From Streptococcus downei MFe28 (GTDB taxonomy: Bacteria > Bacillota > Bacilli > Lactobacillales > Streptococcaceae): a DNA stretch of 64,000 nucleotides. Below the pieces are notes generated by a model that was not told the DNA's origin, did not search any database, and was given only the letters and a program-made list of their open reading frames with translations. A program made the position numbers and the translations under genes. Below, one piece after another: positions 27,477-34,684 of the stretch. The stretch lies in the NCBI RefSeq assembly GCF_900459175.1, contig NZ_UHFA01000002.1, forward strand, positions 744,001 through 808,000, in the 5' to 3' direction. Numbering within the stretch: position 1 is the stretch's first letter; every line of letters starts with the position of its first letter.

Positions 27477-27572
27477 TTATTTCTTCCGATTTATCAGATT
27501 TAGGAGCATTATAACAACAAGTACTGTAATGCCTCCAATAATAAAACACTTCATAACTAACATTCTATTCAT
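27477..27572 (-). CDS. Tiny membrane peptide (31 aa) at the end of the bacteriocin locus
   Basis: The minus-strand frame MNRMLVMKCFIIGGITVLVV then IMLLNLINRKK has one hydrophobic helix with a basic C-terminus. The ribosome binding site is weak (TTAGGTCCAC). It lies downstream of the 59-aa immunity-like gene, separated by a 13-base sequence also present near 28891. It may be a small immunity-type peptide or a remnant; no family was recognised. The rest of 27207-27476 shows no gene I can support. Confidence 0.35.
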   Translation of the reverse strand: MNRMLVMKCFIIGGITVLVVIMLLNLINRKK

Positions 27573-27629
27573 GTGGACCTAACCCTATTTAGCGACACCA
27601 AGATGGAGGCGGGGAGATTTAAGTATGGG

Positions 27630-27809
27630 CTACTTTCTTCTAAAAAGTGGAAAAAGCTTGATTGAATAAGTAAGTGTCATACCTAAAATTGCTAATACCA
27701 GCAAGATAAACACAAATTTTCCAGAATGCTTATTTGGTGAACAAACGGCAATAAGGGCTAATAAGGCGACTAAATAGATCAGGAATTTTTCCTTAACAAA
27801 TTTTTTCAT
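27630..27809 (-). CDS. Small two-helix membrane protein, putative bacteriocin immunity
   Basis: 59 aa from MKKFVKEKFLIYLVALLALI, with hydrophobic stretches at about 9-22 and 30-47 and a basic end (LFPLFRRK). The start at 27809 lies 8 bases after the bacteriocin stop; an earlier in-frame ATG at 27845 inside the bacteriocin gene is possible but lacks support. Immunity proteins of class II bacteriocins are often encoded directly after the peptide and look like this, so the role is inferred from position and topology only. Confidence 0.55.
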   Translation of the reverse strand: MKKFVKEKFLIYLVALLALIAVCSPNKHSGKFVFILLVLAILGMTLTYSIKLFPLFRRK

Positions 27810-27817
27810 AACAGTAA

Positions 27818-28081
27818 TTAAAGCTGTGAACCAGCGATTGCGCATGTAGTTCCTACTACCATTCCTTCACCAATGCCACCCAAAACAGCACCTACAACAC
27901 TTCCTACTCCCGGTTCTGCAGCAGTGCCAGCTATTAAACTTTTACCTGCACCGTCCAGTGCTCCACCGACAAATCCTCCAGCAAAGCCTATTGCCGCTCC
28001 CAAAGCATTAAATTCACCGCCAACTTCTACGAGATTTTCGCTATCTACAATTTCAAAATCACTAAATGCGATAGAATTCAT
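27818..28081 (-). CDS. Class II bacteriocin precursor with double-glycine leader
   Basis: An 87-aa precursor. The leader MNSIAFSDFEIVDSENLVEVGG (22 residues in total) ends in Gly-Gly, giving a mature peptide of 65 residues. The mature part is rich in Gly and Ala with repeated GxxxG spacing (GFAGGFVGGALDGAGKS, GVGSVVGAVLGGIGEG), typical of two-peptide (class IIb) and Blp-type bacteriocins, and has a single cysteine. GGAGGTAGAC precedes ATG at 28081; the GGAGGTAG includes the stop codon of the preceding 56-aa gene, so translation is likely coupled. Export would need a peptidase-containing ABC transporter, which is not in the window. Confidence 0.8.
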   Translation of the reverse strand: MNSIAFSDFEIVDSENLVEVGGEFNALGAAIGFAGGFVGGALDGAGKSLIAGTAAEPGVGSVVGAVLGGIGEGMVVGTTCAIAGSQL

Positions 28082-28083
28082 GT

Positions 28084-28254
28084 CTACCTCCAATTTTGCT
28101 TACGGAAGATTATATATAGAACTGTGCCATATCCTATAAATATAATAAATTCTATGATAGACCTCAGTTTAGAATACTCCCAATTTAGGTATAAAAATAT
28201 CCCACAGAGTATCAAATAACTTACATAACAAAGCAGGAGAACTAAATTACGCAT
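28084..28254 (-). CDS. Small two-helix membrane protein (56 aa) before the bacteriocin gene
   Basis: It starts MRNLVLLLCYVSYLILCGIF and ends IFRKQNWR. Hydrophobic segments lie at about 3-23 and 33-50. Its TAG stop at 28084 is inside the ribosome binding site of the bacteriocin gene, and its ATG lies 3 bases after the stop of the preceding frameshifted gene. This tight packing supports it as a real gene of the locus. It is probably an immunity or accessory protein; no family was recognised. Confidence 0.5.
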   Translation of the reverse strand: MRNLVLLLCYVSYLILCGIFLYLNWEYSKLRSIIEFIIFIGYGTVLYIIFRKQNWR

Positions 28255-28257
28255 AAG

Positions 28258-28471
28258 CTAATTACCCGATAAATATTGATATCCATCATAAATCAAATTA
28301 GCAGTTGTCAATACAGCAGTTAGAACTGTAAATAAAGCTGATGGAAGAGCCAGGAGTTTAGTTGCGGATTGAGAAACAGGAGCTTCTAAAGTAGCGTCTG
28401 ACAGCCTCTAAAATAATATTAACGGTGACAAGCGCAACAATTAAAATAATATAGGTGACTTCTTGTTTCAT
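28258..28471 (-). pseudogene. Frameshifted small membrane-protein gene in the bacteriocin locus
   Basis: The ATG at 28471 has AAGGAATCTT before it and reads MKQEVTYIILIVALVTVNII then LEAV..., ending at a stop at 28358 after 37 codons. In a second frame the same stretch continues as LSDATLEAPVSQSATKLLAL and runs to LIYDGYQYLSGN with a stop at 28258, just 3 bases before the next gene. Joined, they give a protein of about 70 residues with two hydrophobic parts. I read this as one gene with a frameshift near 28405-28410. Two separate tiny genes cannot be excluded. Confidence 0.45.
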
Positions 28472-28999
28472 AAGATTCCTTCCAAAGATACGGCGTGTTA
28501 TGAGGAGTGGCTAAGCACCTTATTAACTGTGAGACTTCGGATATTTTCAGCCGAAGTTTCTTCGTGTCGCCAAGCTGTTTGCAATTCAAAGAATTTTAGG
28601 ACTTGAGCTTGAGGTAAAAGCCCTAAGTTTGATTCTGTGGTGCAGTACTCGATTGACGCAGTGGTTGGGAGTAAGACTTGTTGGTTAGGCCTAGAAGTCT
28701 TACTCCTGCATGGTTTATTAGGTTCTTTAGCACCAATGAACCACTTTCAAAGTTGCGATAGAACTGGCGAAGTAAGTATATCTTCCACGAAGCACCAAAA
28801 CTTCTGGGACGGTTCATCTAATTCACAAAGTCGTAGGCAAGTTTATTTTTTCTTACATTAAAGGGGGTCAGAAAAAGGCCCCGACATCATGATGGAGGCG
28901 GAGAAACTTTTGTTAGGGCATAGTTAATGAACTTTTATATCTGTAGTAAGTTCCTCAGCTTTTTAACTGAAAAGAACTGTAACTAAAGACCAAAAGATA
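28472..28999. other. Degenerate spacer in the bacteriocin locus
   Basis: 528 bp without a gene I can support. The two short frames that cross it show neither a ribosome binding site nor a family. Notable features are an inverted repeat with 11-bp arms GAGTAAGACTT / AAGTCTTACTC at 28669-28705, CTTCGG/CCGAAG arms at 28535-28556, and a 13-base block around GATGGAGGCGG (28891) repeated at 27602. Confidence 0.4.
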
Positions 29000-29362
29000 T
29001 CAATCAATGTTTTTATTTATCTTTATCCACCTGATGATTCCAGCAATCAGAAGCACTGTTATTAAACCAATGGCTGTTAATCCTACTATAATAGCCAACT
29101 TATCCGAGATGACACCAAGTCTATATAATAACCGCATAATTGAAACTGCTGTAAGTATGATTAACGATGAAATTTCAAGCCTAATCTGAGAAGCAGTTTT
29201 ATGGTCAACAATTCTTAAAAAGCTAGGAAGCAACACTAAAGTAATAATAATCAAAAATAGATTAGAAAATATTTTTTCTTCACTATTGAACGGCCAAATC
29301 ATTAATAAATTAGCGATAACGTTCAGAGATGAAAATAAAATCAACGACCATCTTTTTGTCAT
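29000..29362 (-). CDS. Four-helix membrane protein, putative bacteriocin immunity
   Basis: A 120-aa protein with four hydrophobic segments (about 5-24, 30-50, 63-82 and 88-112) and a basic tail (RWIKINKNID). GGAAGAGGTATAGATA precedes the ATG. It follows the 83-aa bacteriocin-like gene by about 37 bp on the same strand, the usual place for an immunity gene. No family was recognised. Confidence 0.6.
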   Translation of the reverse strand: MTKRWSLILFSSLNVIANLLMIWPFNSEEKIFSNLFLIIITLVLLPSFLRIVDHKTASQIRLEISSLIILTAVSIMRLLYRLGVISDKLAIIVGLTAIGLITVLLIAGIIRWIKINKNID

Positions 29363-29399
29363 TATCTATACCTCTTCCAAATGGAAATAACCAAATAAT

Positions 29400-29651
29400 T
29401 TATTCTCCATATGTTGCTGCACCGTAACCTATCATTGCTCCTGCAACGGCAGATGTAGCTAAATAAGCACCAGCAACTCCCCAGCCAACTGGACCAGTAA
29501 GCGAAAGAAATGCCATCGTTGCACCACCATAAGTAGCTGCGCCTTCTAATATAGAGTCCACACCCTTTCCAGCCTCTACAGTAGAGAGTAGTTGGTTATC
29601 TGCCACCTCAAAACTATCAAAAGCCATTGAGTCTAAAGTTACTGTGTTCAT
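29400..29651 (-). CDS. Class II bacteriocin-like precursor with Ala-Gly leader end
   Basis: An 83-aa precursor. The leader reads MNTVTLDSMAFDSFEVADNQ then LLSTVEAG, and cleavage after Ala27-Gly28 would give 55 residues. The mature part is Gly/Ala-rich and hydrophobic (GAATYGGATMAFLSLTGPVG; ATSAVAGAMIGYGAATYG) with GxxxG-like spacing. The leader resembles that of the other precursor (AFxxFE..D..L), so both are probably exported by the same transporter and could act as a pair. GAAAAGGAGAATTTTTT precedes the ATG. Confidence 0.75.
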   Translation of the reverse strand: MNTVTLDSMAFDSFEVADNQLLSTVEAGKGVDSILEGAATYGGATMAFLSLTGPVGWGVAGAYLATSAVAGAMIGYGAATYGE

Positions 29652-29683
29652 AAAAAATTCTCCTTTTCAAAAATTATGTGGTT

Positions 29684-29712
29684 ATTTTAAAGCTTAAAAT
29701 TTACTTATGCAA
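29684..29712 (-). promoter_or_regulatory. Promoter of the bacteriocin locus
   Basis: On the minus strand TTGCAT, 17 bases, TAAAAT, about 33 bp before the 83-aa precursor gene. I found no convincing direct repeat for a ComE/BlpR-type response regulator, although such control is usual. The remaining 29713-29998 is AT-rich with no gene seen. Confidence 0.5.
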
Positions 29713-29998
29713 GGGAATTAGGGTGATTTTGTAATTTTAACATAATTGGTAATCATTTGAAAATCGATAACAATCTTTCTGACAACTATCATAAAAGTAA
29801 ATTTCAGTAGTTTGGATGGTGACTTATCCCAGATTAGCTAGCTTTCAGGCATCAAGAATTAGTTCTACATTTTCTGTAGTCCGTAATCCTACTATGAAAA
29901 TGATGGAGTTTTTGAGTCCTTTAGCTATACCTCAAGGCTCTATCTATTTTTCATTTTTTGAGCATTAGAATTGGTTGTCAGCTATAGTTCACAAAACA

Positions 29999-30014
29999 AC
30001 TGGTATATACCATT
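29999..30014. promoter_or_regulatory. NagR-type operator upstream of nagA
   Basis: ACTGGTATATACCATT, whose core TGGTATATACCA is a perfect 12-bp palindrome matching the dre/NagR-type site of HutC/GntR regulators of amino-sugar genes. It directly precedes the -35 box of nagA. Confidence 0.7.
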
Positions 30015-30041
30015 TACAAAATACCATAAAAACACTATAAT
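30013..30041 (+). promoter_or_regulatory. Promoter of nagA
   Basis: TTTACA, 17 bases, TATAAT. The operator ends within the -35 hexamer, so repressor binding would block polymerase. Confidence 0.75.
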
Positions 30042-30080
30042 AAAGGAAAGAAAAACTCGTTGAAAGAGGGAATAACAATA

Positions 30081-31229
30081 ATGGCAACCTACCTTAAGGC
30101 AGATCGTTTTTATTATGCTCATGAGACTAAGCCTGCTGGCTATCTTGAGTTGGTTGATGGGCGTTTTGGTCAGTGGACTGAGAGTGTACCTAGCGCTGCT
30201 CAGGTTTTAGATTACACGGGTTATCAGATTGCGCCAGGTTTGGTCGATACCCATATCCATGGCTTCGCCGGCCACGATGTTATGGATAATTCGGCCGAGG
30301 GTATGCTGGCCATGAGTCAGGCCTTGCCCAGTATGGGAGTGACTTCCTATCTGCCGACGACCCTTACCTCTAGTTTTGAACATTTACGTGATGTTTCAGC
30401 AACTGTGGCTTCGGTTGTAGATACGACTGATGGCGCTAAAATCCAAGGCATTTATTTCGAAGGTCCTTATTTTACAGAAAAGTATAAAGGAGCTCAAAAT
30501 GCGGCTTATATGAAAGATCCAAGCCTGGAAGAATTCAAAATCTGGCAAGAAGCAGCCCAAGGCTTGATTAAAAAAATTGCCCTGGCCCCAGAACGCCAAG
30601 GAGTAGAATCCTTCGTCTCGGCGGTGACCAAGGATGGTGTGACGGTGGCTCTAGGTCACTCTAATGCGACCTATGCAGAAGCTAAGAAGGCTGTTGCAGC
30701 TGGTGCCAGTGTCTGGGTTCACGCCTATAACGGTATGCGAGGCCTCAATCATCGCGAGCCAGGTATGGTCGGAGCGGTTTACCACATTCCTCAGACCTAT
30801 GCCGAATTGATTTGTGATGGTCATCACGTCTCCCCTGTGGCTTGTGACATCCTTATGCAACAAAAGGGCTATGACCATGTGGCTCTGATTACCGACTGTA
30901 TGGCAGCTGGTGGTCAACCCGATGGGGACTATCTGCTGGGTGAATTTCCAGTAGTGGTCAAGGATGGGACAGCCCGCCTTAAGGCGGGAGGCAATCTGGC
31001 TGGCTCCATTCTCAAGCTCAAGGACGGTCTAAAAAATGTGGTAGATTGGGGCATAGCTAGCTCGGAAGAAGCCGTCCGAATGGCTACTTATATTCCAGCC
31101 AAGTCAGTTGGCCTTGAGGATAAGTGCGGTCAAATCAAGGCTGGACGTCCAGCAGACTTTATCGTTCTGGACAAGGATCTGAACCTGCAGGCCACCTATG
31201 TGGATGGCGAGGAAGTCTTTAATAAATAA
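30081..31229 (+). CDS. nagA: N-acetylglucosamine-6-phosphate deacetylase
   Basis: Removes acetate from GlcNAc-6-phosphate (382 aa, amidohydrolase superfamily). The metal and active-site motifs are APGLVDTHIHGFAGHDVMD, FEGPYF, ALGHSNATY, HAYNGMRGLNHREPG, ICDGHHVSP and ALITDCMAAGG. The start MATYLKADRF was chosen over TTG 30060 because AAAGAGGGAATAACAATA precedes it. The product goes on to fructose-6-phosphate through NagB. NagR-type control is suggested by the palindrome upstream. The stop TAA touches a RUP-like element. Confidence 0.96.
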   Translation: MATYLKADRFYYAHETKPAGYLELVDGRFGQWTESVPSAAQVLDYTGYQIAPGLVDTHIHGFAGHDVMDNSAEGMLAMSQALPSMGVTSYLPTTLTSSFEHLRDVSATVASVVDTTDGAKIQGIYFEGPYFTEKYKGAQNAAYMKDPSLEEFKIWQEAAQGLIKKIALAPERQGVESFVSAVTKDGVTVALGHSNATYAEAKKAVAAGASVWVHAYNGMRGLNHREPGMVGAVYHIPQTYAELICDGHHVSPVACDILMQQKGYDHVALITDCMAAGGQPDGDYLLGEFPVVVKDGTARLKAGGNLAGSILKLKDGLKNVVDWGIASSEEAVRMATYIPAKSVGLEDKCGQIKAGRPADFIVLDKDLNLQATYVDGEEVFNK

Positions 31230-31930
31230 TACTCGTCGAAAATCAAAATTTTCCGACGGGCAAGGTAAATCTAAGCTTTGAAAAATCTTGATTGGCAATG
31301 GCAGCCACCATGGCGGTCTGCCTATACCTCTCACTAGCCCCAAAAGGAAAGCATCCTCGGCTTTCCTTTTCTTGATTTGCAGTATTAACGCACTTTGCCG
31401 GACGTAAGGACTGCCTGCAGTCCCTTGCGACACCCATCTGCTGTAATCCCTTTCCTACTATGCAACAGACATGTTAGTCAGACCTTTAACCAAATTCCAC
31501 TAGGACTTGGCGTGGGAAATCCAGCCATAGCGGATTTCACTAAGGTGTTGTCTGGCAATACGAGAATAAAACAAGTCGATCTACTATTTTAGCTGAGTTA
31601 GTGAGGAAATTAGGTAGTTGCTATAGCGATTGTCGTTAGGGAGTCAGACAGAAAGAATGGCTTTGATAGTCGTCAAAACCTTCGTGGTCCCTAACTTTTC
31701 AATTTCAAGGTGTCGGGCTAAAATAGTCCACCGGGCTATTTTGCTACCCCAGAAAGGGTGACTAGCTGTCTATTGTACCTCGAATGGTGCCAAGACATCA
31801 GTCAACCACTGCGATCTCACCTCTTTAGAGGTAGTAGTCCTTGCTCTTTCCGATTCTTGATTTTATTTGAAAATAATTTTTTCTGTCAGGAGTTAGCAGG
31901 TGAAGCCTGCTTAGAGTTTTCATTGAGTAT
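31229..31930 (-). repeat. Expanded RUP-like element G (702 bp)
   Basis: It starts ATACTCGTCGAAAATCAAAA at the last base of the nagA stop codon and ends TTTTCATTGAGTAT. The normal core pieces remain (CGCACTTTGCCG, GACTGCCTGCAGT). Inserted material carries short perfect hairpins: AAAAGGAAAGC at 31342-31370, GAAATCC at 31516-31538 and AAAATAG at 31720-31742. Bases 31630-31690 are the reverse complement of 3515-3580. No coding potential was seen. The first of these hairpins, followed by CTT, may also end the nagA transcript. Confidence 0.65.
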
Positions 31931-31971
31931 AAAGCGATTCATCTCTCAGGCTAAGGGTCTGAGAGATTTTC

Positions 31972-32020
31972 TTGACAAAGAATGTAAGTTCTCATATAAT
32001 AAGTATACTTATTATATGAG
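31972..32020 (+). promoter_or_regulatory. Promoter and 30-bp perfect palindrome of the SRPBCC-marR-EVE operon
   Basis: TTGACA (31972-31977), 17 bases, TATAAT (31995-32000). The bases 31991-32020 form a perfect palindrome with 15-base arms CTCATATAATAAGTA; it covers the -10 box and the presumed start of transcription and ends just before the ribosome binding site. It is the expected size and kind of site for the MarR protein encoded in the operon. Confidence 0.8.
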
Positions 32021-32032
32021 AGGAGAAATTTT

Positions 32033-32452
32033 ATGATAACTTTTTCTTTTTCGGCTGTGGTAAAGGGAACCAAAGAAAAGGCTTGGTTTTACTATGAAAA
32101 TTTGGAACAGTGGTACCGATGGGAATCTGATTTAGAAGATATTTGTCTGGATGGTGCGTTCGAAACAGGTGTCTCAGGAACAATGACACTGTCAGGGATG
32201 CCTCCCTTGGCTTTTAACTTAGTGAAGGTCGTTGATCAACACTCTTTCACAGACATATCCGAAACGCCAGCAGGAAGCATACTTTTTGAACATGACATCA
32301 TAGAAGGGGAGACGGGATTCATTACGTTAAAGCATAGTGTGTCTCTCGTGTGCGAAGAGCCTTCGGATGAGCAGGTTAATTTTTTAAAGCAAGTTTTTGC
32401 TGATGTCCCGAGCTCTGTCTTAACGCTAAAAGATATAGTAGAAAAGGAGTAG
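32033..32452 (+). CDS. SRPBCC (START-like) family protein
   Basis: A 139-aa protein starting MITFSFSAVVKGTKEKAWFY, with a central EQWYRWESDLEDICLDG. The pattern of a polyketide-cyclase/dehydrase-like lipid or ligand-binding fold is recognisable, though the family as a whole has no single activity. AGAGGAGAAATTTT precedes the ATG. It is the first gene of the operon and 1 bp separates it from marR. Position suggests a role in handling a small hydrophobic compound sensed by the MarR protein; this is inference. Confidence 0.7.
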   Translation: MITFSFSAVVKGTKEKAWFYYENLEQWYRWESDLEDICLDGAFETGVSGTMTLSGMPPLAFNLVKVVDQHSFTDISETPAGSILFEHDIIEGETGFITLKHSVSLVCEEPSDEQVNFLKQVFADVPSSVLTLKDIVEKE

Positions 32453-32453
32453 T

Positions 32454-32909
32454 ATGTATCATTTTAATTCTTTATACAAGGATGACTATCAAAAATCAAC
32501 CGGCTTACTATTTGCAAGAGTTTATAATAATTGGCATAGTCAAATCAAAAAGGAACTTCAAAAGCTTCAACTAACGCATCCGCAATTTATTATACTTGCT
32601 TCAGTTGCTGCTCTGGAGAAACAAGGAGACCTTGTCAGTCAAATCTGTCTAGCCAGTTTTTCGGATATGGACGTTATGACTGTTTCTCAGGTTGTCAAAC
32701 TTTTGCTTAAAAAGAAACTAGTAGAGAGAAGAGAACATCCTAAAGACAGTCGATCTAAGATTGTTTCGCTTTCAGAAAGTGGATTTTCTATCTTAAATCG
32801 TGCCCTACCCTTAGTTGAAGCAGTCGATCAGGAGTTTTTCGGTAAATTAGACCAAAATCTTTTGGAATTCAATCAATGGTTAATGGACTTGGAGGAAAAA
32901 AATGGTTAG
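32454..32909 (+). CDS. MarR family transcriptional regulator
   Basis: A 151-aa winged-helix regulator. The DNA-binding part is LTHPQFIILASVAALEKQGD ... SDMDVMTVSQVVKLLLKKKLVERREHPKDSRSKIVSLS, where the DxR wing motif of the family (PKDSRSK) is clear. It probably binds the perfect palindrome at the operon promoter and represses its own operon until a ligand appears. AAAGGAG at the end of the upstream gene serves as ribosome binding site. It overlaps the next gene by 8 bp. Confidence 0.92.
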   Translation: MYHFNSLYKDDYQKSTGLLFARVYNNWHSQIKKELQKLQLTHPQFIILASVAALEKQGDLVSQICLASFSDMDVMTVSQVVKLLLKKKLVERREHPKDSRSKIVSLSESGFSILNRALPLVEAVDQEFFGKLDQNLLEFNQWLMDLEEKNG

Positions 32910-33327
32910 ATATTGGCTAGGTGTTGTTTCGAAAGAGCATGTCATGTTAGGAGTCAAGGGTGGCTTTGGTCAGGTTTGTCATGGTCAGGCAGGACCTTTG
33001 AAGCGAATGAAAAAAGGAGATTATCTTTTATACTACAGTCCCAAGTATAAGATGAAGGATTCTAATGCATATCAAGCTTTTACAGCTGCGGGTAAAATAA
33101 GTGATAATCAAGTCTATTCTGTTGAGATGGCTCCAAACTTTATTCCTTATAGAAGAAATATTACATTTTATCACCCAGTGCGTGATTGTCCGATTGAGTT
33201 TGCGAGACAGTCCCCAGAGTGGAAAAAGTATGCTTCTCAGCTAAGATTCGGACACTTTGAAATAAGTAAGGATTTTTTCAACCCGATTTTTCAATATATG
33301 AAAATTGAAAAAGAAAGTCTGTCATGA
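32902..33327 (+). CDS. EVE (PUA-like) domain protein
   Basis: A 141-aa single-domain protein. The N-terminus MVRYWLGVVSKEHVMLGVKG and GPLKRMKKGDYLLYYSPKYK, followed by FTAAGKISDNQVY, correspond to the stand-alone EVE fold (UPF0310). EVE proteins bind modified nucleobases in DNA or RNA, and some belong to modification-dependent restriction systems, but no nuclease accompanies it here. Its start lies within the end of marR, so the two are coupled. Confidence 0.8.
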   Translation: MVRYWLGVVSKEHVMLGVKGGFGQVCHGQAGPLKRMKKGDYLLYYSPKYKMKDSNAYQAFTAAGKISDNQVYSVEMAPNFIPYRRNITFYHPVRDCPIEFARQSPEWKKYASQLRFGHFEISKDFFNPIFQYMKIEKESLS

Positions 33328-33334
33328 GATAGAT

Positions 33335-33363
33335 TAGACAATTTCCCCATCTTGTGCTACAAT
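33335..33363 (+). promoter_or_regulatory. Promoter of the glyQS operon
   Basis: TAGACA, 17 bases, TACAAT, just upstream of the T-box leader. Confidence 0.6.
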
Positions 33364-33369
33364 ATCTGC

Positions 33370-33570
33370 AAGAAAGAGGTTGTTGCCCCACGGTCTTCTC
33401 AAGTGAGTCTAGGATAGTGAAAGCTAGACGAGGCTGAAGCAATAATTGGCGCTTTCAGAGTGAGCCAAGCTCAATTTTTTTAAACAAATGAAGTAATAAA
33501 TTAGGGTGGAACCGCGTTTCTGACGCCCCTATGTCAACTGGCATGGTGGGAAGAAGGCGGTTCTTTTTCA
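33370..33570 (+). ncRNA. T-box leader upstream of glyQS (glycine-type by context)
   Basis: The invariant T-box AGGGTGGAACCGCG is at 33503-33516. The preceding about 130 bases form the stem I region (GAAAGC ... GCTTTC arms), and after the T-box GAACCGC pairs with GCGGTTC at 33557-33563, followed by TTTTTC, a terminator that competes with the T-box antiterminator. Uncharged tRNA binding should allow transcription of the glycyl-tRNA synthetase genes. I could not fix the specifier codon by eye. Confidence 0.9.
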
Positions 33571-33768
33571 TTGTGCCAGAAAAGTTGCCAAGCCTAGGAA
33601 TGCAGTGGCTCCAATTCAATCTTCTTTGCCTTGGAGCAAAGGTAGTTGGTCCCGCTTGACAACCGCTGGGGCGATTTGCTTGGGCTAGATACTTGTTTAA
33701 CTTTCAAAAAAAGGATGTTTTTGAAAGCTAAACATCGCAAGCTATTACTACTAAGAAAGAAGGATATA
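33571..33768 (+). other. Long leader between T-box terminator and glyQ
   Basis: 198 bases without a gene. It contains a perfect hairpin with arms CTTTCAAAAA / TTTTTGAAAG at 33701-33727, without a following T-run. An in-frame upstream extension of glyQ starting at 33646 exists but is not supported by any ribosome binding site. Confidence 0.5.
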
Positions 33769-34683
33769 ATGAGTAAAAAATTGACCTTTCAGGAGATAAT
33801 CTTAACACTGCAACAATACTGGAATGACCAAGGTTGTATGCTCATGCAGGCTTATGACAATGAAAAGGGGGCGGGAACCATGAGTCCCTATACCTTCCTG
33901 CGGGCTATTGGGCCTGAACCTTGGAATGCGGCCTACGTTGAGCCATCTAGGCGGCCTGCTGATGGGCGTTACGGGGAAAATCCTAACCGTCTTTACCAAC
34001 ACCACCAATTCCAAGTGGTTATGAAGCCTTCTCCATCAAATATTCAAGAACTTTACCTTGAGTCTTTGGAAAAATTGGGGATCAACCTTTTGGAACACGA
34101 TGTCCGCTTCGTTGAGGATAACTGGGAAAACCCTTCAACAGGTTCTGCTGGTCTTGGTTGGGAAGTTTGGCTGGACGGGATGGAAATCACCCAGTTCACC
34201 TACTTCCAACAGGTCGGTGGTCTGCCAACAGGCCCTGTAACTTCTGAGGTTACCTATGGACTGGAACGCTTGGCTTCCTATATCCAAGAAGTAGATTCAG
34301 TTTACGACATCGAATGGGCACCAGGCGTTAAGTATGGCGAAATCTTCAAGCAGCCTGAGTACGAACATTCCAAATATAGCTTTGAAGTGTCTGACCAAGA
34401 CATGCTTTTGGAAAACTTCGACAAGTTTGAAAAAGAAGCTGGGCGTGCTTTGAAGCTTAGTCTGGTTCACCCTGCCTATGACTATGTTTTGAAATGCTCT
34501 CACACCTTTAACCTCTTGGATGCCCGTGGGGCAGTTTCAGTTACCGAGCGGGCTGGTTATATTGCTCGCATTCGTAATCTAGCTCGGGTCGTTGCCAAGA
34601 CCTTTGTAGCTGAACGCAAGAAATTAGGCTACCCACTTTTGGACCAGGCTACCCGTGAAAAACTTTTGGCTGAGGAGGACTAA
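33769..34683 (+). CDS. glyQ: Glycyl-tRNA synthetase, alpha subunit
   Basis: A class II synthetase subunit (304 aa) of the alpha2beta2 enzyme that charges tRNA-Gly. [27 protein letters not shown] is the family N-terminus; the motifs [19 protein letters not shown] and [19 protein letters not shown] ([15 protein letters not shown]) are present. AGAAAGAAGGATATA precedes this ATG; the in-frame upstream codons from 33646 were rejected. The gene is controlled by the upstream T-box. glyS starts 1 base after its stop. Confidence 0.97.
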   Translation: MSKKLTFQEIILTLQQYWNDQGCMLMQAYDNEKGAGTMSPYTFLRAIGPEPWNAAYVEPSRRPADGRYGENPNRLYQHHQFQVVMKPSPSNIQELYLESLEKLGINLLEHDVRFVEDNWENPSTGSAGLGWEVWLDGMEITQFTYFQQVGGLPTGPVTSEVTYGLERLASYIQEVDSVYDIEWAPGVKYGEIFKQPEYEHSKYSFEVSDQDMLLENFDKFEKEAGRALKLSLVHPAYDYVLKCSHTFNLLDARGAVSVTERAGYIARIRNLARVVAKTFVAERKKLGYPLLDQATREKLLAEED

Positions 34684-34684
34684 G

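Noticed and set aside
28623-28861. Frames of 64 and 74 codons on both strands in the bacteriocin spacer
   Set aside because: No ribosome binding site, composition unlike a real protein, overlapping on opposite strands; treated as decayed DNA.
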